NCBI GenBank assembly: GCA_963764585.1
Contig: CAVXTB010000021.1
Location: forward strand, 1 to 64,000
Origin: JAOPZW01 sp963764585
Lineage (GTDB): Bacteria > Actinomycetota > Thermoleophilia > Solirubrobacterales > Solirubrobacteraceae
Reading direction: 5' to 3'
DNA: 64,000 nucleotides
Under the pieces are notes generated by a model that was given only the letters and a program-made list of their open reading frames with translations, was not told the origin of the DNA and did not search any database. Position 1 is the stretch's first letter, and every line of letters starts with the position of its first letter. Shown here one piece after another: positions 16,550-24,309 of the stretch. A program made the translations under genes and the position numbers.

Positions 16550-17434
16550 GTGCCGCGCTTCGTCGCCCCCGACGTCCTCGTGCTCGCCGGCGGCGGCGTC
16601 GTCGGCGAGGCCTGGATGACCGGCGTGCTCGCGGGCATCGAGGACGCCGCCGGCGCGGACATGCGCCGCGTCGAGGCGTTCGTCGGGACCTCGGCCGGCG
16701 CGATCGTCGCCGCACGGCTGGCCGCCGGCAAGCCGTTGCGCCGCCCGCCGCGGGCGCGCGACCCGGCCGCGGCCGAGCCGGCCGCCGCGGGCGACGGCGA
16801 CGGCCTGCTGCGCACCGCCGCGCGCTGGGGCTGGGCGGCGACGGCGCCGCTGGCGCCGGTCGCCACCGCGCTGGCCGCGCCCGGCGGCGCGCTCCTGCGC
16901 TCGGCGCTGCTCCTCCGCGCGCCGGGCAGCGGGCAGGCGCTCGCCCGCCTGCACGGCGAGATCGAGCGCTCGGGCGCGCGCTTCGACGGGCGCCTGCGCG
17001 TCTGCTGCGTCGACAAGCGCTCCGGCCGGCGGGTCGTCTTCGGCGCGCCGGGAGCGCCGCATGCGTCGGTCGCCGACGCGGTGACCGCTTCCTGCGCGAT
17101 CCCGTGGGTCTACGCGCCCGTGCGCATCGACGGGCGCGAGTACGTCGACGGCGGCGCGTGGAGCGTGACCAACCTCGACGCCGCACCGGCGCGCCGCGAC
17201 ACCGAGGTCCTGTGCCTGGATCCGACCGCCGCGCTGAGCTCACCGATCCGCTACGCCTTCCGCGTCGCGATCGCGGTCGAGCTCCAGATCCTCCGCGCCC
17301 GCGGCGCCCGCGTGCGCCATCTCGTGCCCGACGACGCGGCGGCCGACGCGATGGGCAAGGACTTCATGGCCTCAGAGCCGGTGGGGCCGGCGCTGGCGGA
17401 GGGGCATCGGCAGGGCTGTACGGTCGCGTCATGA
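16550..17434 (+). CDS. Patatin-like phospholipase
   Basis: Ser-Asp dyad lipid hydrolase of 294 residues. LVLAGGGVVGEAW forms the oxyanion hole (about 12-22), GTSAG holds the nucleophile (Ser48), and the Asp lies in EYVDGGAWSVTNLD. A Pro/Ala/Gly-rich insertion (about 63-130) separates the two halves and may be a mobile lid. No signal peptide, so it is cytosolic. I set the start at GTG 16550, where the conserved N-terminal strand begins; longer versions would run into the propeller remnant. Its stop shares the palindrome TCATGA with the convergent M20 peptidase gene. Confidence 0.85.
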   Translation: MPRFVAPDVLVLAGGGVVGEAWMTGVLAGIEDAAGADMRRVEAFVGTSAGAIVAARLAAGKPLRRPPRARDPAAAEPAAAGDGDGLLRTAARWGWAATAPLAPVATALAAPGGALLRSALLLRAPGSGQALARLHGEIERSGARFDGRLRVCCVDKRSGRRVVFGAPGAPHASVADAVTASCAIPWVYAPVRIDGREYVDGGAWSVTNLDAAPARRDTEVLCLDPTAALSSPIRYAFRVAIAVELQILRARGARVRHLVPDDAAADAMGKDFMASEPVGPALAEGHRQGCTVAS

Positions 17435-18610
17435 TCGCCGCGGCGCGAACGCGGTAGCCACGCGCACGATCGCGCGCGCGAGCGTGACGAGGTCGTCGAT
17501 CCGGACGCGCTCGTCGACGGCGTGCGCGCGCTCGATGCCCGGCGTGCCGGCCATCACCGTCGGGATGCCGCGCGCGGTCCACAGCCGCATGTCCGCGCCC
17601 CACGGCACGCCGGCGACCGCGACCTCGCGGCCCAGCTCGGCGGCCAGCGTGCCGCGCACGAGCGCGACGAACGGATGCGCCGGGTCGGTCTGCCCCGACG
17701 CGAACTGCCCGCCATGCCAGCGCAGCGTCGCCTGCGGGCAGGCGCGCGCGACGACGGCTTCGACCGCCGCACGGGCGCCGGCGGGGTCCTCCCCCACGCG
17801 CACCGGCGCGCGGCCCGCGAAGCGCAGGCGATCGGGGACCGTGCTCGGCCACTCCCCCGCCTCGACGCGCCCGACGAGCACCGGGTAGGGCAGCTCGAGC
17901 GCGCGCATGAGCGGGTGCTCGACGCCGGCGTTGAGCGCGCGCTCGTGCTCGGCCAGCGCCGCGTGGACCGGCAGGTAGCGGTCGATCGCCGACACGCCCT
18001 CCAGCCGATGCGCGGCGTGGGCGGCGACGCCCGGGACGACGCCCTCGAAGGTCACCGCGCCGGCCTGCGCGCAGACGACGTCGAAGCCCGTGGCCTCGGG
18101 AATCAGACAGGCGTCGAAGCGCGCGTCGCGCTGCAGGGCGGCGAACGCGCCGAGGCCGCCGTCCTCCTCGGAGGCGACCGCGACGAGCACCACCTCCGGG
18201 CCGGCGCCATCGAGCGCGGCCAGCGCGTGCAGCGCCGCGACGACGGCGCCCTTCATGTCGACGGCGCCGCGCCCGTACAGCCAGCCGTCGTCCTCGGTGC
18301 CGTGCGCGAACCGCCACGGCGCGGTCCCATCCGGCACGACGTCGACGTGCCCGCACACGGCCAGCCGGCCACGCCCGTGGCCGGCGACGCTGACGGTCAG
18401 CCCCCACAACTGCGAACGCGCGGCCTCCTCGCCCGGGTACTCGGGGTGCGCCCGCAGCGCGGCCAGGTCGTGCTCGTGCAGATCGGCCCGCAGCCCGAGC
18501 CTCTCGGCGATCGAAGCGAGCCGCTCCATGGCGGCCCGCTCGTCGCCGGTGACGCTCGGCACGGCGACGAGCGCTGCCACGTCGCGGGCGAGCGCCCGCG
18601 CGTCGATCAC
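17429..18610 (-). CDS. M20 family metallopeptidase (ArgE/DapE-type)
   Basis: Di-zinc deacylase/peptidase of 393 residues. Metal and catalytic blocks are CGHVDVVPDG (His, Asp), GRGAVDMKGAVVAALHAL (Asp), ASEEDGGLGAF (Glu general base and ligand) and, at the C-terminus, the ERAHAVDERVRIDDL block with its His. A dimerisation domain lies between about residues 180 and 290. The GTG start overlaps the leuA stop by 4 bp. ArgE, DapE and plain acylases cannot be told apart here; the leuA linkage suggests an N-acyl amino acid or peptide substrate, but this is inference. Confidence 0.88.
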   Translation of the reverse strand: MIDARALARDVAALVAVPSVTGDERAAMERLASIAERLGLRADLHEHDLAALRAHPEYPGEEAARSQLWGLTVSVAGHGRGRLAVCGHVDVVPDGTAPWRFAHGTEDDGWLYGRGAVDMKGAVVAALHALAALDGAGPEVVLVAVASEEDGGLGAFAALQRDARFDACLIPEATGFDVVCAQAGAVTFEGVVPGVAAHAAHRLEGVSAIDRYLPVHAALAEHERALNAGVEHPLMRALELPYPVLVGRVEAGEWPSTVPDRLRFAGRAPVRVGEDPAGARAAVEAVVARACPQATLRWHGGQFASGQTDPAHPFVALVRGTLAAELGREVAVAGVPWGADMRLWTARGIPTVMAGTPGIERAHAVDERVRIDDLVTLARAIVRVATAFAPRRS

Positions 18611-20235
18611 GGCGCGGCGAGCTCGGCCGCCGGCTCGGCCTGGTCCTCGGCCTGGGCCTGGGCCTGCACGCGCCGCACGGCGTTGGTCAGCGCGCGCGTA
18701 TAGGCCATGCCGGCCGCCTCGATGATGTCGGTGGTCACCGCCTGCCCGGCGCCGGTGGCGCGCTCGCGCAGCAGCACGCCGGGCAGCCCGACGCGCTCGC
18801 CGGCGTTGGCGCCGAGCTCGACGACGACCGCGACCTCGCCGAGCGCGTCCTGGCCGCCGGTCACCGCGTCGACGCGGAACTCGCGCAGGCGCGCGTCGAG
18901 TCCGGTAGCGGCGTTGATCGCGCGGAAGACCGCGTCGATCGGGCCGTCGCCGGTGAACGCGCCCTGCACGACCTCCCCGTCCGGCGTGCGCACGCCGACG
19001 GTCGCGTGCGGCGGGCGCCGCGAGGACGCCTCGACGTCGAACCACTCGAGCGTGTAGGCACCGGCCTCCTCGCGCAGCTCGTCGGTGACGAGCGCCTCGA
19101 GGTCGAGCGCGGTGACCTGCTTCTTCTTGTCCGCGATCTCCTTGAAGCGCTTGAAGGCGGTGTTCAGCGCCTGGCCGTCGACCCGGTAGCCCAGCTCCTC
19201 GAGCGCGGCGCGCAGCGCGTGGCGGCCCGAGTGCTTGCCGAGCACGAGCTGGTTGGCGTCCAGCCCGACCGTCGTGGCGTCCATGATCTCGTAGGTCGAG
19301 CGCTCCTTCAGCACGCCGTCCTGGTGGATGCCGGACTCGTGGGCGAACGCGTTGCGCCCGACGATCGCCTTGTTGGGCTGCACCGGATAGCCGGTCAGGC
19401 GGCTGACGAGGCGGCTCGTGCGCGCGATCTCGCGGGTGACCACGCCGGTGCTCAACCCGACGTCGGCGCTGCGCGTGTGCAGCAGCATCACGATCTCCTC
19501 GAGCGACGCGTTGCCCGCACGCTCGCCGATGCCGTTGACCGCGCACTCGACCTGGCGCGCGCCGGCCTGGACGCCGGCGAACGAGTTGGCCACCGCCAGG
19601 CCGAGGTCGTCGTGGCAGTGCACCGACAGCACGGCGTCGCGCAGCCCCGGGACGCGCTCGTAGAGGCTGCGCAGGAACTGCGCGTACTCCTCGGGCATCG
19701 CGTAGCCGACCGTGTCGGGGATGTTGATCGTCGTGGCCCCCTCGTCGATGGCGATCTGCACGACCTCGGCGGTGAAGTCGAGGTCGGCGCGGGTGGCGTC
19801 CATCGGCGAGAACTCGACGTCGTCGCAGTAGGACTTCGCCTGCGCGACCGACGCGCGCGCCAGGCCCTTGACGTCCTCGCGCGTGGCCTGCAGCTGGTGG
19901 ACGATGTGGATGTCCGACGTCGAGACGAAGGTGTGGATGCGCGGGCGCTCGGCGTCGCGCACCGCCTCCCACGCGCGCTCGACGTCGGCCGGGTTGGCGC
20001 GCGCCAGCCCGGCCACCACCGGTCCATGGACCTCGCGCGCGATGGCCTGGACGGCCTCGAAGTCGCCGGGCGAGGCGATCGGGAAGCCGGCCTCGATGAT
20101 GTCCACGCCCAGGCGCGCGAGCTGGTGGGCGATCTCGAGCTTCTCGGCGGTGTTCAGCGAGATCCCCGGCGACTGCTCGCCGTCGCGCAGCGTGGTGTCG
20201 AAGATCAGTACTCGGTCGGGGCTTTCGTCTGGCAT
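18607..20235 (-). CDS. leuA: 2-isopropylmalate synthase
   Basis: First committed enzyme of leucine synthesis, 542 residues. The TIM barrel opens with FDTTLRDGEQSPGISL, followed by EAGFPIASPGDFEA, the metal HxH in VHCHDDLGLAVANS, and NGIGERAGN. The C-terminal regulatory domain for leucine feedback spans about residues 390-520; an Ala/Gln/Glu-rich tail follows. I chose ATG 20235 because AGAGGA lies at proper distance and the family N-terminus (ESPDRVLIFDTT) follows at once; a longer start at 20304 would overlap the control region. Upstream is a leucine-rich leader peptide; downstream the stop overlaps the M20 peptidase GTG. Confidence 0.96.
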   Translation of the reverse strand: MPDESPDRVLIFDTTLRDGEQSPGISLNTAEKLEIAHQLARLGVDIIEAGFPIASPGDFEAVQAIAREVHGPVVAGLARANPADVERAWEAVRDAERPRIHTFVSTSDIHIVHQLQATREDVKGLARASVAQAKSYCDDVEFSPMDATRADLDFTAEVVQIAIDEGATTINIPDTVGYAMPEEYAQFLRSLYERVPGLRDAVLSVHCHDDLGLAVANSFAGVQAGARQVECAVNGIGERAGNASLEEIVMLLHTRSADVGLSTGVVTREIARTSRLVSRLTGYPVQPNKAIVGRNAFAHESGIHQDGVLKERSTYEIMDATTVGLDANQLVLGKHSGRHALRAALEELGYRVDGQALNTAFKRFKEIADKKKQVTALDLEALVTDELREEAGAYTLEWFDVEASSRRPPHATVGVRTPDGEVVQGAFTGDGPIDAVFRAINAATGLDARLREFRVDAVTGGQDALGEVAVVVELGANAGERVGLPGVLLRERATGAGQAVTTDIIEAAGMAYTRALTNAVRRVQAQAQAEDQAEPAAELAAP

Positions 20236-20373
20236 TGGTCGTCCTCTCGTGGGCTTCGTCCTGCGGCTTCTCTCGTGATCGATCTGCGGCTTCGCGGCCG
20301 CCACGCACTATTCCCCCCGAAGGGGGAGGAGGAGAAGTCGAAGGGCGAGCAGGGACGCCATGCGAGGTCCCCC
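20236..20373 (-). promoter_or_regulatory. leuA leader / attenuator region
   Basis: The RNA between the permease stop and leuA can fold in competing ways. CCCCC-UUCG-GGGGG (20326 to 20313) is a stable tetraloop hairpin at the 3' end of the leader peptide frame. The GGGGG before the leader ATG (20373 to 20369) could pair with the same C-run. After the leader stop, GCGGC/GCCGC and CGTGG/CCACG can form stems in front of the leuA ribosome site GAGAGGA. The Leu-codon stretch holds UCCUC, complementary to GAGGA of that site. No T-tract is seen, so control may act on translation rather than by intrinsic termination. Confidence 0.65.
20308..20361 (-). CDS. Leucine-rich leader peptide of leuA
   Basis: A 17-codon frame reads MASLLALRLLLLPLRGE and stops with TAG, 72 bp before the leuA start. 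Eight of 17 residues are leucine, with four in a row (CTT CTC CTC CTC) followed by CCC CTT. A GGGGGA ribosome site precedes the ATG at normal distance. Leader peptides rich in the end-product amino acid are the known sensing device of leu attenuators in proteobacteria and several actinobacteria; ribosome pausing at the Leu codons would report leucine shortage. It starts only 27 bp after the permease stop, so it must be read from a promoter in or upstream of the permease gene. Confidence 0.85.
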   Translation of the reverse strand: MASLLALRLLLLPLRGE

Positions 20374-20388
20374 AGCGTAGCCGAGGCC

Positions 20389-21948
20389 CTATTCCATCGC
20401 AACGGCCGTCTGCGACGGCGGCTCCTCGAGGGCCGTCGGCCGCGCCACCTCCCACTTGCGCCGGAAGAACCGCGGGTACGCGATCCAGCAGACGATCATG
20501 AGCACGACGCCCAGGAGCAGGCCGCCGATCCCGATGAGGATCGGGATCTCGATGCCGTGCCACGGCTTGGTGTAGTTGTAGTCCTCCGCGTAGCCCTTCG
20601 TGCCGTAGTCGATGTAGGCGCGGACGAACACGAACGCGAGCATCGCGAAGCCGAGCAGCGGAAGCAGGCCCGCGAGGACGAAGTTCTTCGCCGACCGGAA
20701 GATCGCCCGCCGGTAGTAGACGATGCAGGCAAGGCCCGTGATCCCGTAGTAGAAGGCGATCATGAAGCCGATCGCGGTGACCGAGTCGCCGAGGACGTTC
20801 TGGCTGAGCTCGTTGACGAGGATGTACCAGACGACCGACACGGCGCCCATCGCGATCGTCGACACGGTCGGCGTCTGGTGGCGCGGGCTGACGTTGCCGA
20901 AGGCCTTGGGCAACGCGCCCCAGCGCGCCATCGACAGGCTCGTGCGCGCGGTGGGCAGGATCGTCGTCTGCGTCGAGGCCGCCGCGGAGCTGAGCACCGC
21001 GATGATGAGCAGCTTGTCCAGCGGCGAGCCGAAGACCTCGCTGCCCAGCACGCTGAGGACGTCGTCGGCGTTGTCGACGAGCAGCTTCTCGCCGCCGTAG
21101 GCCTGCGCGGCGAACGAGACGACGACGTAGATGAGGACGAGCAGGATCGTGCTCATCACCGCCGCGCGCCCGGGACCGGTGTGGCGGTCCTGGGACTCCT
21201 CGTTGACCGCCACCCCGCTGTCCCACCCCCAGTAGATGAAGATGCCCAGCAGAACGCCGTCGACGAGCGCGTTGAAGCTCGAGACGTGGAACGGGTTCAA
21301 CCAGCTGAGGCTGACGCCGGGCTCGGTGGGGACGTCGGTGAACGCGACCTTGATGAGCGCGACCACCGCGAACAGCGCCAGCGTGAGGATCTCGGCGGTG
21401 AGCAGCCACTTCTGGGTCGTGGCGTTCAGCTCGATGCCGATGACGCAGATCCACGTCATGATGGCGATCCAGGCCACGCCGACCAGGGTGACCGCCCAGC
21501 TCGTATCGGCCGCCGACTGCCAGCCGACGAGCAGGAACGAGTAGATCCCGGCGATCTGGGCCAGGCTGGCCATGACGATGATGTCGGCCGCGATGATCGC
21601 CCAGCCGCCGAGCCACCCGAACTGCGGCCCCATCGCGCGCGTGACCCACGCGAACGTCGTCCCGCAGTCGGGGTCCGCGCGGTTCATGTAGCTGTACGCG
21701 AACGCGATGAACAGCATCGGGATGAACGACACGATCAGCACCGCCGGCGCCGACAGGCCGACGCCCGGCACCGCGACGATGAAGCCGAGCGTCGCGGCGA
21801 GGCTGTAGCCCGGCGCGGTCGACGCAACGCCGATGACGACGTTCGAGGCGTAGCCGATCGCGTCGGACTTCAGGCCCTTCTCGCCGTGCCCTGAGCCCGC
21901 GGTCGGACTCGCGCTGCCGGTCGGCACGGCTATCGATCCGGATTCCAC
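20389..21948 (-). CDS. APC-superfamily amino acid permease
   Basis: Secondary transporter of 519 residues with about twelve membrane helices, inner membrane. The first helices (SNVVIGVASTAPGYSLAATLGFIVAVPGVG) carry the GxG-type unwound segment of APC proteins; SYMNRADPDCGTTFAWVTRAMGP is the typical loop after helix 2-3. I chose GTG 21948, preceded by GAGGAGG at good spacing, since the sequence further upstream is unlike a permease N-terminus. It directly precedes the leucine leader peptide and leuA on the same strand, so leucine or other branched-chain amino acids are plausible substrates, but this is inference from position. Confidence 0.88.
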   Translation of the reverse strand: MESGSIAVPTGSASPTAGSGHGEKGLKSDAIGYASNVVIGVASTAPGYSLAATLGFIVAVPGVGLSAPAVLIVSFIPMLFIAFAYSYMNRADPDCGTTFAWVTRAMGPQFGWLGGWAIIAADIIVMASLAQIAGIYSFLLVGWQSAADTSWAVTLVGVAWIAIMTWICVIGIELNATTQKWLLTAEILTLALFAVVALIKVAFTDVPTEPGVSLSWLNPFHVSSFNALVDGVLLGIFIYWGWDSGVAVNEESQDRHTGPGRAAVMSTILLVLIYVVVSFAAQAYGGEKLLVDNADDVLSVLGSEVFGSPLDKLLIIAVLSSAAASTQTTILPTARTSLSMARWGALPKAFGNVSPRHQTPTVSTIAMGAVSVVWYILVNELSQNVLGDSVTAIGFMIAFYYGITGLACIVYYRRAIFRSAKNFVLAGLLPLLGFAMLAFVFVRAYIDYGTKGYAEDYNYTKPWHGIEIPILIGIGGLLLGVVLMIVCWIAYPRFFRRKWEVARPTALEEPPSQTAVAME

Positions 21949-22038
21949 CTTGCGTCCCTCCTCGCTCTCCGGCCCCCGGTCGCGCGCGAGCGTATCCGCA
22001 AGCGGGGACGCCACGGCGCAGGTTCTGCACAGGTTGCT

Positions 22039-22091
22039 CCACGATGGCGCACGCGACCCACTCGCGGTCGGGCCGCGTTTGTCCATCGTGG
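22039..22091. repeat. Nested inverted repeat in divergent promoter region
   Basis: CCACGATGG (22039-22047) and CCATCGTGG (22083-22091) are perfect 9-bp arms around a 35-nt centre. Inside, CGACC and GGTCG form a further 5-bp stem and CGCGT/ACGCG a competing one. The element lies between the permease (its start is 91 bp away) and the ParB-like gene. It could be an operator or a structured 5' UTR of the permease mRNA. Confidence 0.5.
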
Positions 22092-22116
22092 CGACATCGT
22101 CCGCCCGGTCGCGAGG

Positions 22117-22122
22117 TACCTT
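22117..22122 (+). promoter_or_regulatory. Putative -10 box of ParB-like gene
   Basis: TACCTT lies 9 nt before the GTG at 22132, a spacing that fits a leaderless transcript. Confidence 0.4.
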
Positions 22123-22131
22123 GGATCACCC

Positions 22132-22980
22132 GTGGCGCCCCGTCTCGACACCGGCTTTCCGTCCTCCGACGCCCAGGACGACTTCCAGCGCGTCCGCCGC
22201 CGGCAGGTCCTCTCGCGCCTGGCGCGGCGCGTCGGTCGCGAGCCCGGCGACGTCGACGTCATCCTCCCGTACGACGAGGTCGTCGCGGCCCTCGGCTACC
22301 TCGAGGAGTCCTACATCGGCCTGCAGACCGTGCCGCTCGACGCGATCCTCGGCACCGTCGATCGCGCCAAGGGCTTCGATCGCCAGTTCCGCCCCACGAC
22401 CGCGAGGGTGCGCGCGCGCTGGGAGCGGATCGCCAACGCCGTGCGCCGCGGCGAGCCGATGCCCCCGATCTCGCTGTTCAAGATCGGCGAGGTCTACTTC
22501 GTGCGCGACGGCCATCACCGCGTCTCGGTGGCGCGCGCCCTGGGCCGCACCGAGATCGACGCCTACGTCGTCGAGGTCCGCACGCGCGTCGGCGCCGATC
22601 GCACGCTGCACATGGACGACCTGCCCAAGAAGAGCCACGAGCGGGTCTTCTACGAGCGCATCCCGTTGCCCAGCCGCGCGCGCGGGCGCGTCGTCGTCAC
22701 CGATGCGTGGGACTACGGCGTGCTCGCCGAGGCGATCGAGGCGTGGGCGTTCCGGCTCATGCAGGACCGCGCGGAGTTCCTCGACCGCCCTAGCGCCGCG
22801 CGCCTGTGGTTCGACGAGGAGTACGTGCCCGTCGTCGACATGCTGCGCGAGGCCGACATGATCGGCGAGGGCACCGAGACGGAGGCCTACCTGCGCGTCG
22901 CCAACGAGCGCTACCGCCTGATGCGCACGCACGAATGGAGCGAGGACGTCCTCGCTCGCATTCGTGCCGAAGAGCAGTGA
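22132..22980 (+). CDS. ParB/Srx-like nuclease-fold protein
   Basis: A 282-residue protein with a ParB N-terminal-like core: VPLDAILGTVDRAKGFDRQF, then PPISLFKIGEVYFVRDGHHR and VSVARALGRTEIDAYVVEV. DGHHR corresponds to the CTP/phosphate-binding loop of ParB-like proteins. The HTH region of chromosomal ParB is not evident; the last 100 residues are helical and acidic. No ParA partner is near, so chromosome partitioning is unlikely. A clear paralogue lies at 43635-44426 with the same GTxDR and DGHxR blocks. Function unknown. Its stop forms TGATCA with the stop of the convergent Cys-repeat gene. Confidence 0.8.
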   Translation: MAPRLDTGFPSSDAQDDFQRVRRRQVLSRLARRVGREPGDVDVILPYDEVVAALGYLEESYIGLQTVPLDAILGTVDRAKGFDRQFRPTTARVRARWERIANAVRRGEPMPPISLFKIGEVYFVRDGHHRVSVARALGRTEIDAYVVEVRTRVGADRTLHMDDLPKKSHERVFYERIPLPSRARGRVVVTDAWDYGVLAEAIEAWAFRLMQDRAEFLDRPSAARLWFDEEYVPVVDMLREADMIGEGTETEAYLRVANERYRLMRTHEWSEDVLARIRAEEQ

Positions 22981-23502
22981 TCACGTGCTCCTGCGCGCGG
23001 TCGCCTCGGGCTTGTCGGCCGGGGGCGCCCCGCAGTCGGCGGGCGGCTTGCCGGCGCCGGGCTTCGGGCCCGCGGCCAGCTTGCAGTCGTCCAGCGCCGC
23101 GTGCAGGCGCGTCGGGTCGGCCGACTCCTGGTCGGCGACCCACTGCTTGAACGCGGCGGGATCGGTCGGCGCGTCGAGGCCGTGCTTGCGCACGCAGGCG
23201 ATCATCTCCTCGATGCCGGGGCCCCGCTTGGTCACGGCCGGCTTGTCCGGCAGCGAGCCCTTGCAGGCGGTGAGCGCCGCCCCGACCGCGTCCGGATCGG
23301 TGGCCTCCTTGCGCGCCAGCCACGGCTTGAGGGCCATCGGGTCGCTCGGCGCGCCCTCCAGGCCGTGCGAGCGCAGGCACGCCGCGAACGCGCTCACGCT
23401 CCCGCCCCCCGAGTCGTCGCCGATCGCCGGCAGCGCGACCACGGCGATCGCCGCGATCGCCGCGGTGGCGGCCGCGACCAGTGCCATCGTGAACCTGCTC
23501 AT
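22981..23502 (-). CDS. Secreted or anchored Cys-repeat protein, unknown
   Basis: A 173-residue protein with an N-terminal hydrophobic segment (about 5-27) that could be a signal or anchor. It then has two copies of a roughly 50-residue unit: AFAACLRSHGLEGAPSDP... ending ALTACKG (about 38-82), and EMIACVRKHGLDAPTDP... ending ALDDCK (about 96-138). Each unit has two Cys at equal spacing, suggesting one disulfide per unit. A C-(L/V/M)-R-(S/K)-H/N-G motif is common in actinobacterial exported proteins of unknown role. GAGGAG lies 5 nt before the ATG. It is divergent from a two-component system, which may regulate it. Confidence 0.75.
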   Translation of the reverse strand: MSRFTMALVAAATAAIAAIAVVALPAIGDDSGGGSVSAFAACLRSHGLEGAPSDPMALKPWLARKEATDPDAVGAALTACKGSLPDKPAVTKRGPGIEEMIACVRKHGLDAPTDPAAFKQWVADQESADPTRLHAALDDCKLAAGPKPGAGKPPADCGAPPADKPEATARRST

Positions 23503-23612
23503 CGCTGCTCCTCTCGTCGAACTGCGCCGCAGTCCACCAGCGCGCGCTGATCGCGCCGGGAAGCCGCGATGAAGATCTGAGGAAAACCGCGCCACGCGCG
23601 CGGCGCCTGCGC

Positions 23613-23618
23613 GACACT
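23613..23618 (+). promoter_or_regulatory. Putative -10 box of response-regulator operon
   Basis: GACACT lies 7 nt before the ATG at 23626. It differs from the TANNNT form of the other leaderless genes in its first base only. Confidence 0.3.
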
Positions 23619-23625
23619 GGCGAGG

Positions 23626-24309
23626 ATGCGCGCGCCGACCGTGCTGCTCGTCGAGGACGAGCCCGAGATCGTTGGGCTGCTCACCGACTTCCTCGCCGTC
23701 GAGGGCTTCGGCGTCGTCGCGGCCGGTGACGCGCCCGCTGCGATCGACGCGCTCGATCGCAACGGCGTCGACTGCGTGCTGCTCGACGTCATGCTCCCGG
23801 GCGGATCGGGCTTCGACGTCTGCCGGCGCATCCGCGAGCGCTCCGACGTGCCGCTGCTGTTCCTCAGCGCGCGCGGCGAGGACGACGACAAGCTGCGCGG
23901 CCTCGCGCTCGGGGCCGACGACTACATCGTCAAGTCGGCCACGCCGGCGGAGGTGGTCGCGCGCGTCAAGGCGGTGCTGCGCCGCAGCGCGAACGGGCGC
24001 TCGACGGCGCAGCGCTTCGGGCGCCTGGAGGTCGACCTCCGCGCGCACGAGGTGCTCGTCGACGGCGCGCCGGTCGCCCTCACCGCCCGCGAGTTCGAGC
24101 TGCTGACGCTCTTCGTCGAGCATCCGCGCCAGGTCCTCACGCGCGAGCAGATCTTCGAGCGCGTGTGGGGCTCGTGGGGTGATCGCAGCGCGGTCTCGAT
24201 CTACGTGCGCAAGCTGCGCGACAAGCTCGAGGTCGACGCGCGGCGCCCCGAGCTGCTCGTGACCGTGTGGGGCGTCGGCTACCGCTTCGACCCGCCGGCG
24301 GCGCGATGA
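23626..24309 (+). CDS. OmpR-family response regulator
   Basis: A 227-residue regulator: receiver domain (1-120) with acidic pocket VEDE, phosphate site Asp54 (VLLDVMLPGGSG) and Lys in DDYIVKSATPAEV, then an OmpR/PhoB winged helix (about 130-225; LTAREFELLTLFVEHPRQVLTR and SVYIRKLRDKLE-like recognition segment). SATPAE replaces the usual PFxxxE after the Lys. It is translationally coupled (ATGA) to the histidine kinase and divergent from the Cys-repeat gene, its likely target. Confidence 0.94.
   Translation: MRAPTVLLVEDEPEIVGLLTDFLAVEGFGVVAAGDAPAAIDALDRNGVDCVLLDVMLPGGSGFDVCRRIRERSDVPLLFLSARGEDDDKLRGLALGADDYIVKSATPAEVVARVKAVLRRSANGRSTAQRFGRLEVDLRAHEVLVDGAPVALTAREFELLTLFVEHPRQVLTREQIFERVWGSWGDRSAVSIYVRKLRDKLEVDARRPELLVTVWGVGYRFDPPAAR

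Noticed and set aside
17429..22129. A 1566-residue open frame on the minus strand
   Set aside because: Only its 3' part (M20 peptidase) is protein-like. The rest is the anti-frame of leuA and the permease, open because GC-rich DNA has few stop codons.
22132..22980. Chromosome-partitioning ParB
   Set aside because: No ParA neighbour, no recognisable HTH, and a paralogue elsewhere with divergent ends.
23571..23590. OmpR-type direct repeat (TGAAGA and TGAGGA) between the Cys-repeat gene and the response regulator
   Set aside because: Repeats are 8 bp apart rather than 10-11 and imperfect; could be chance.
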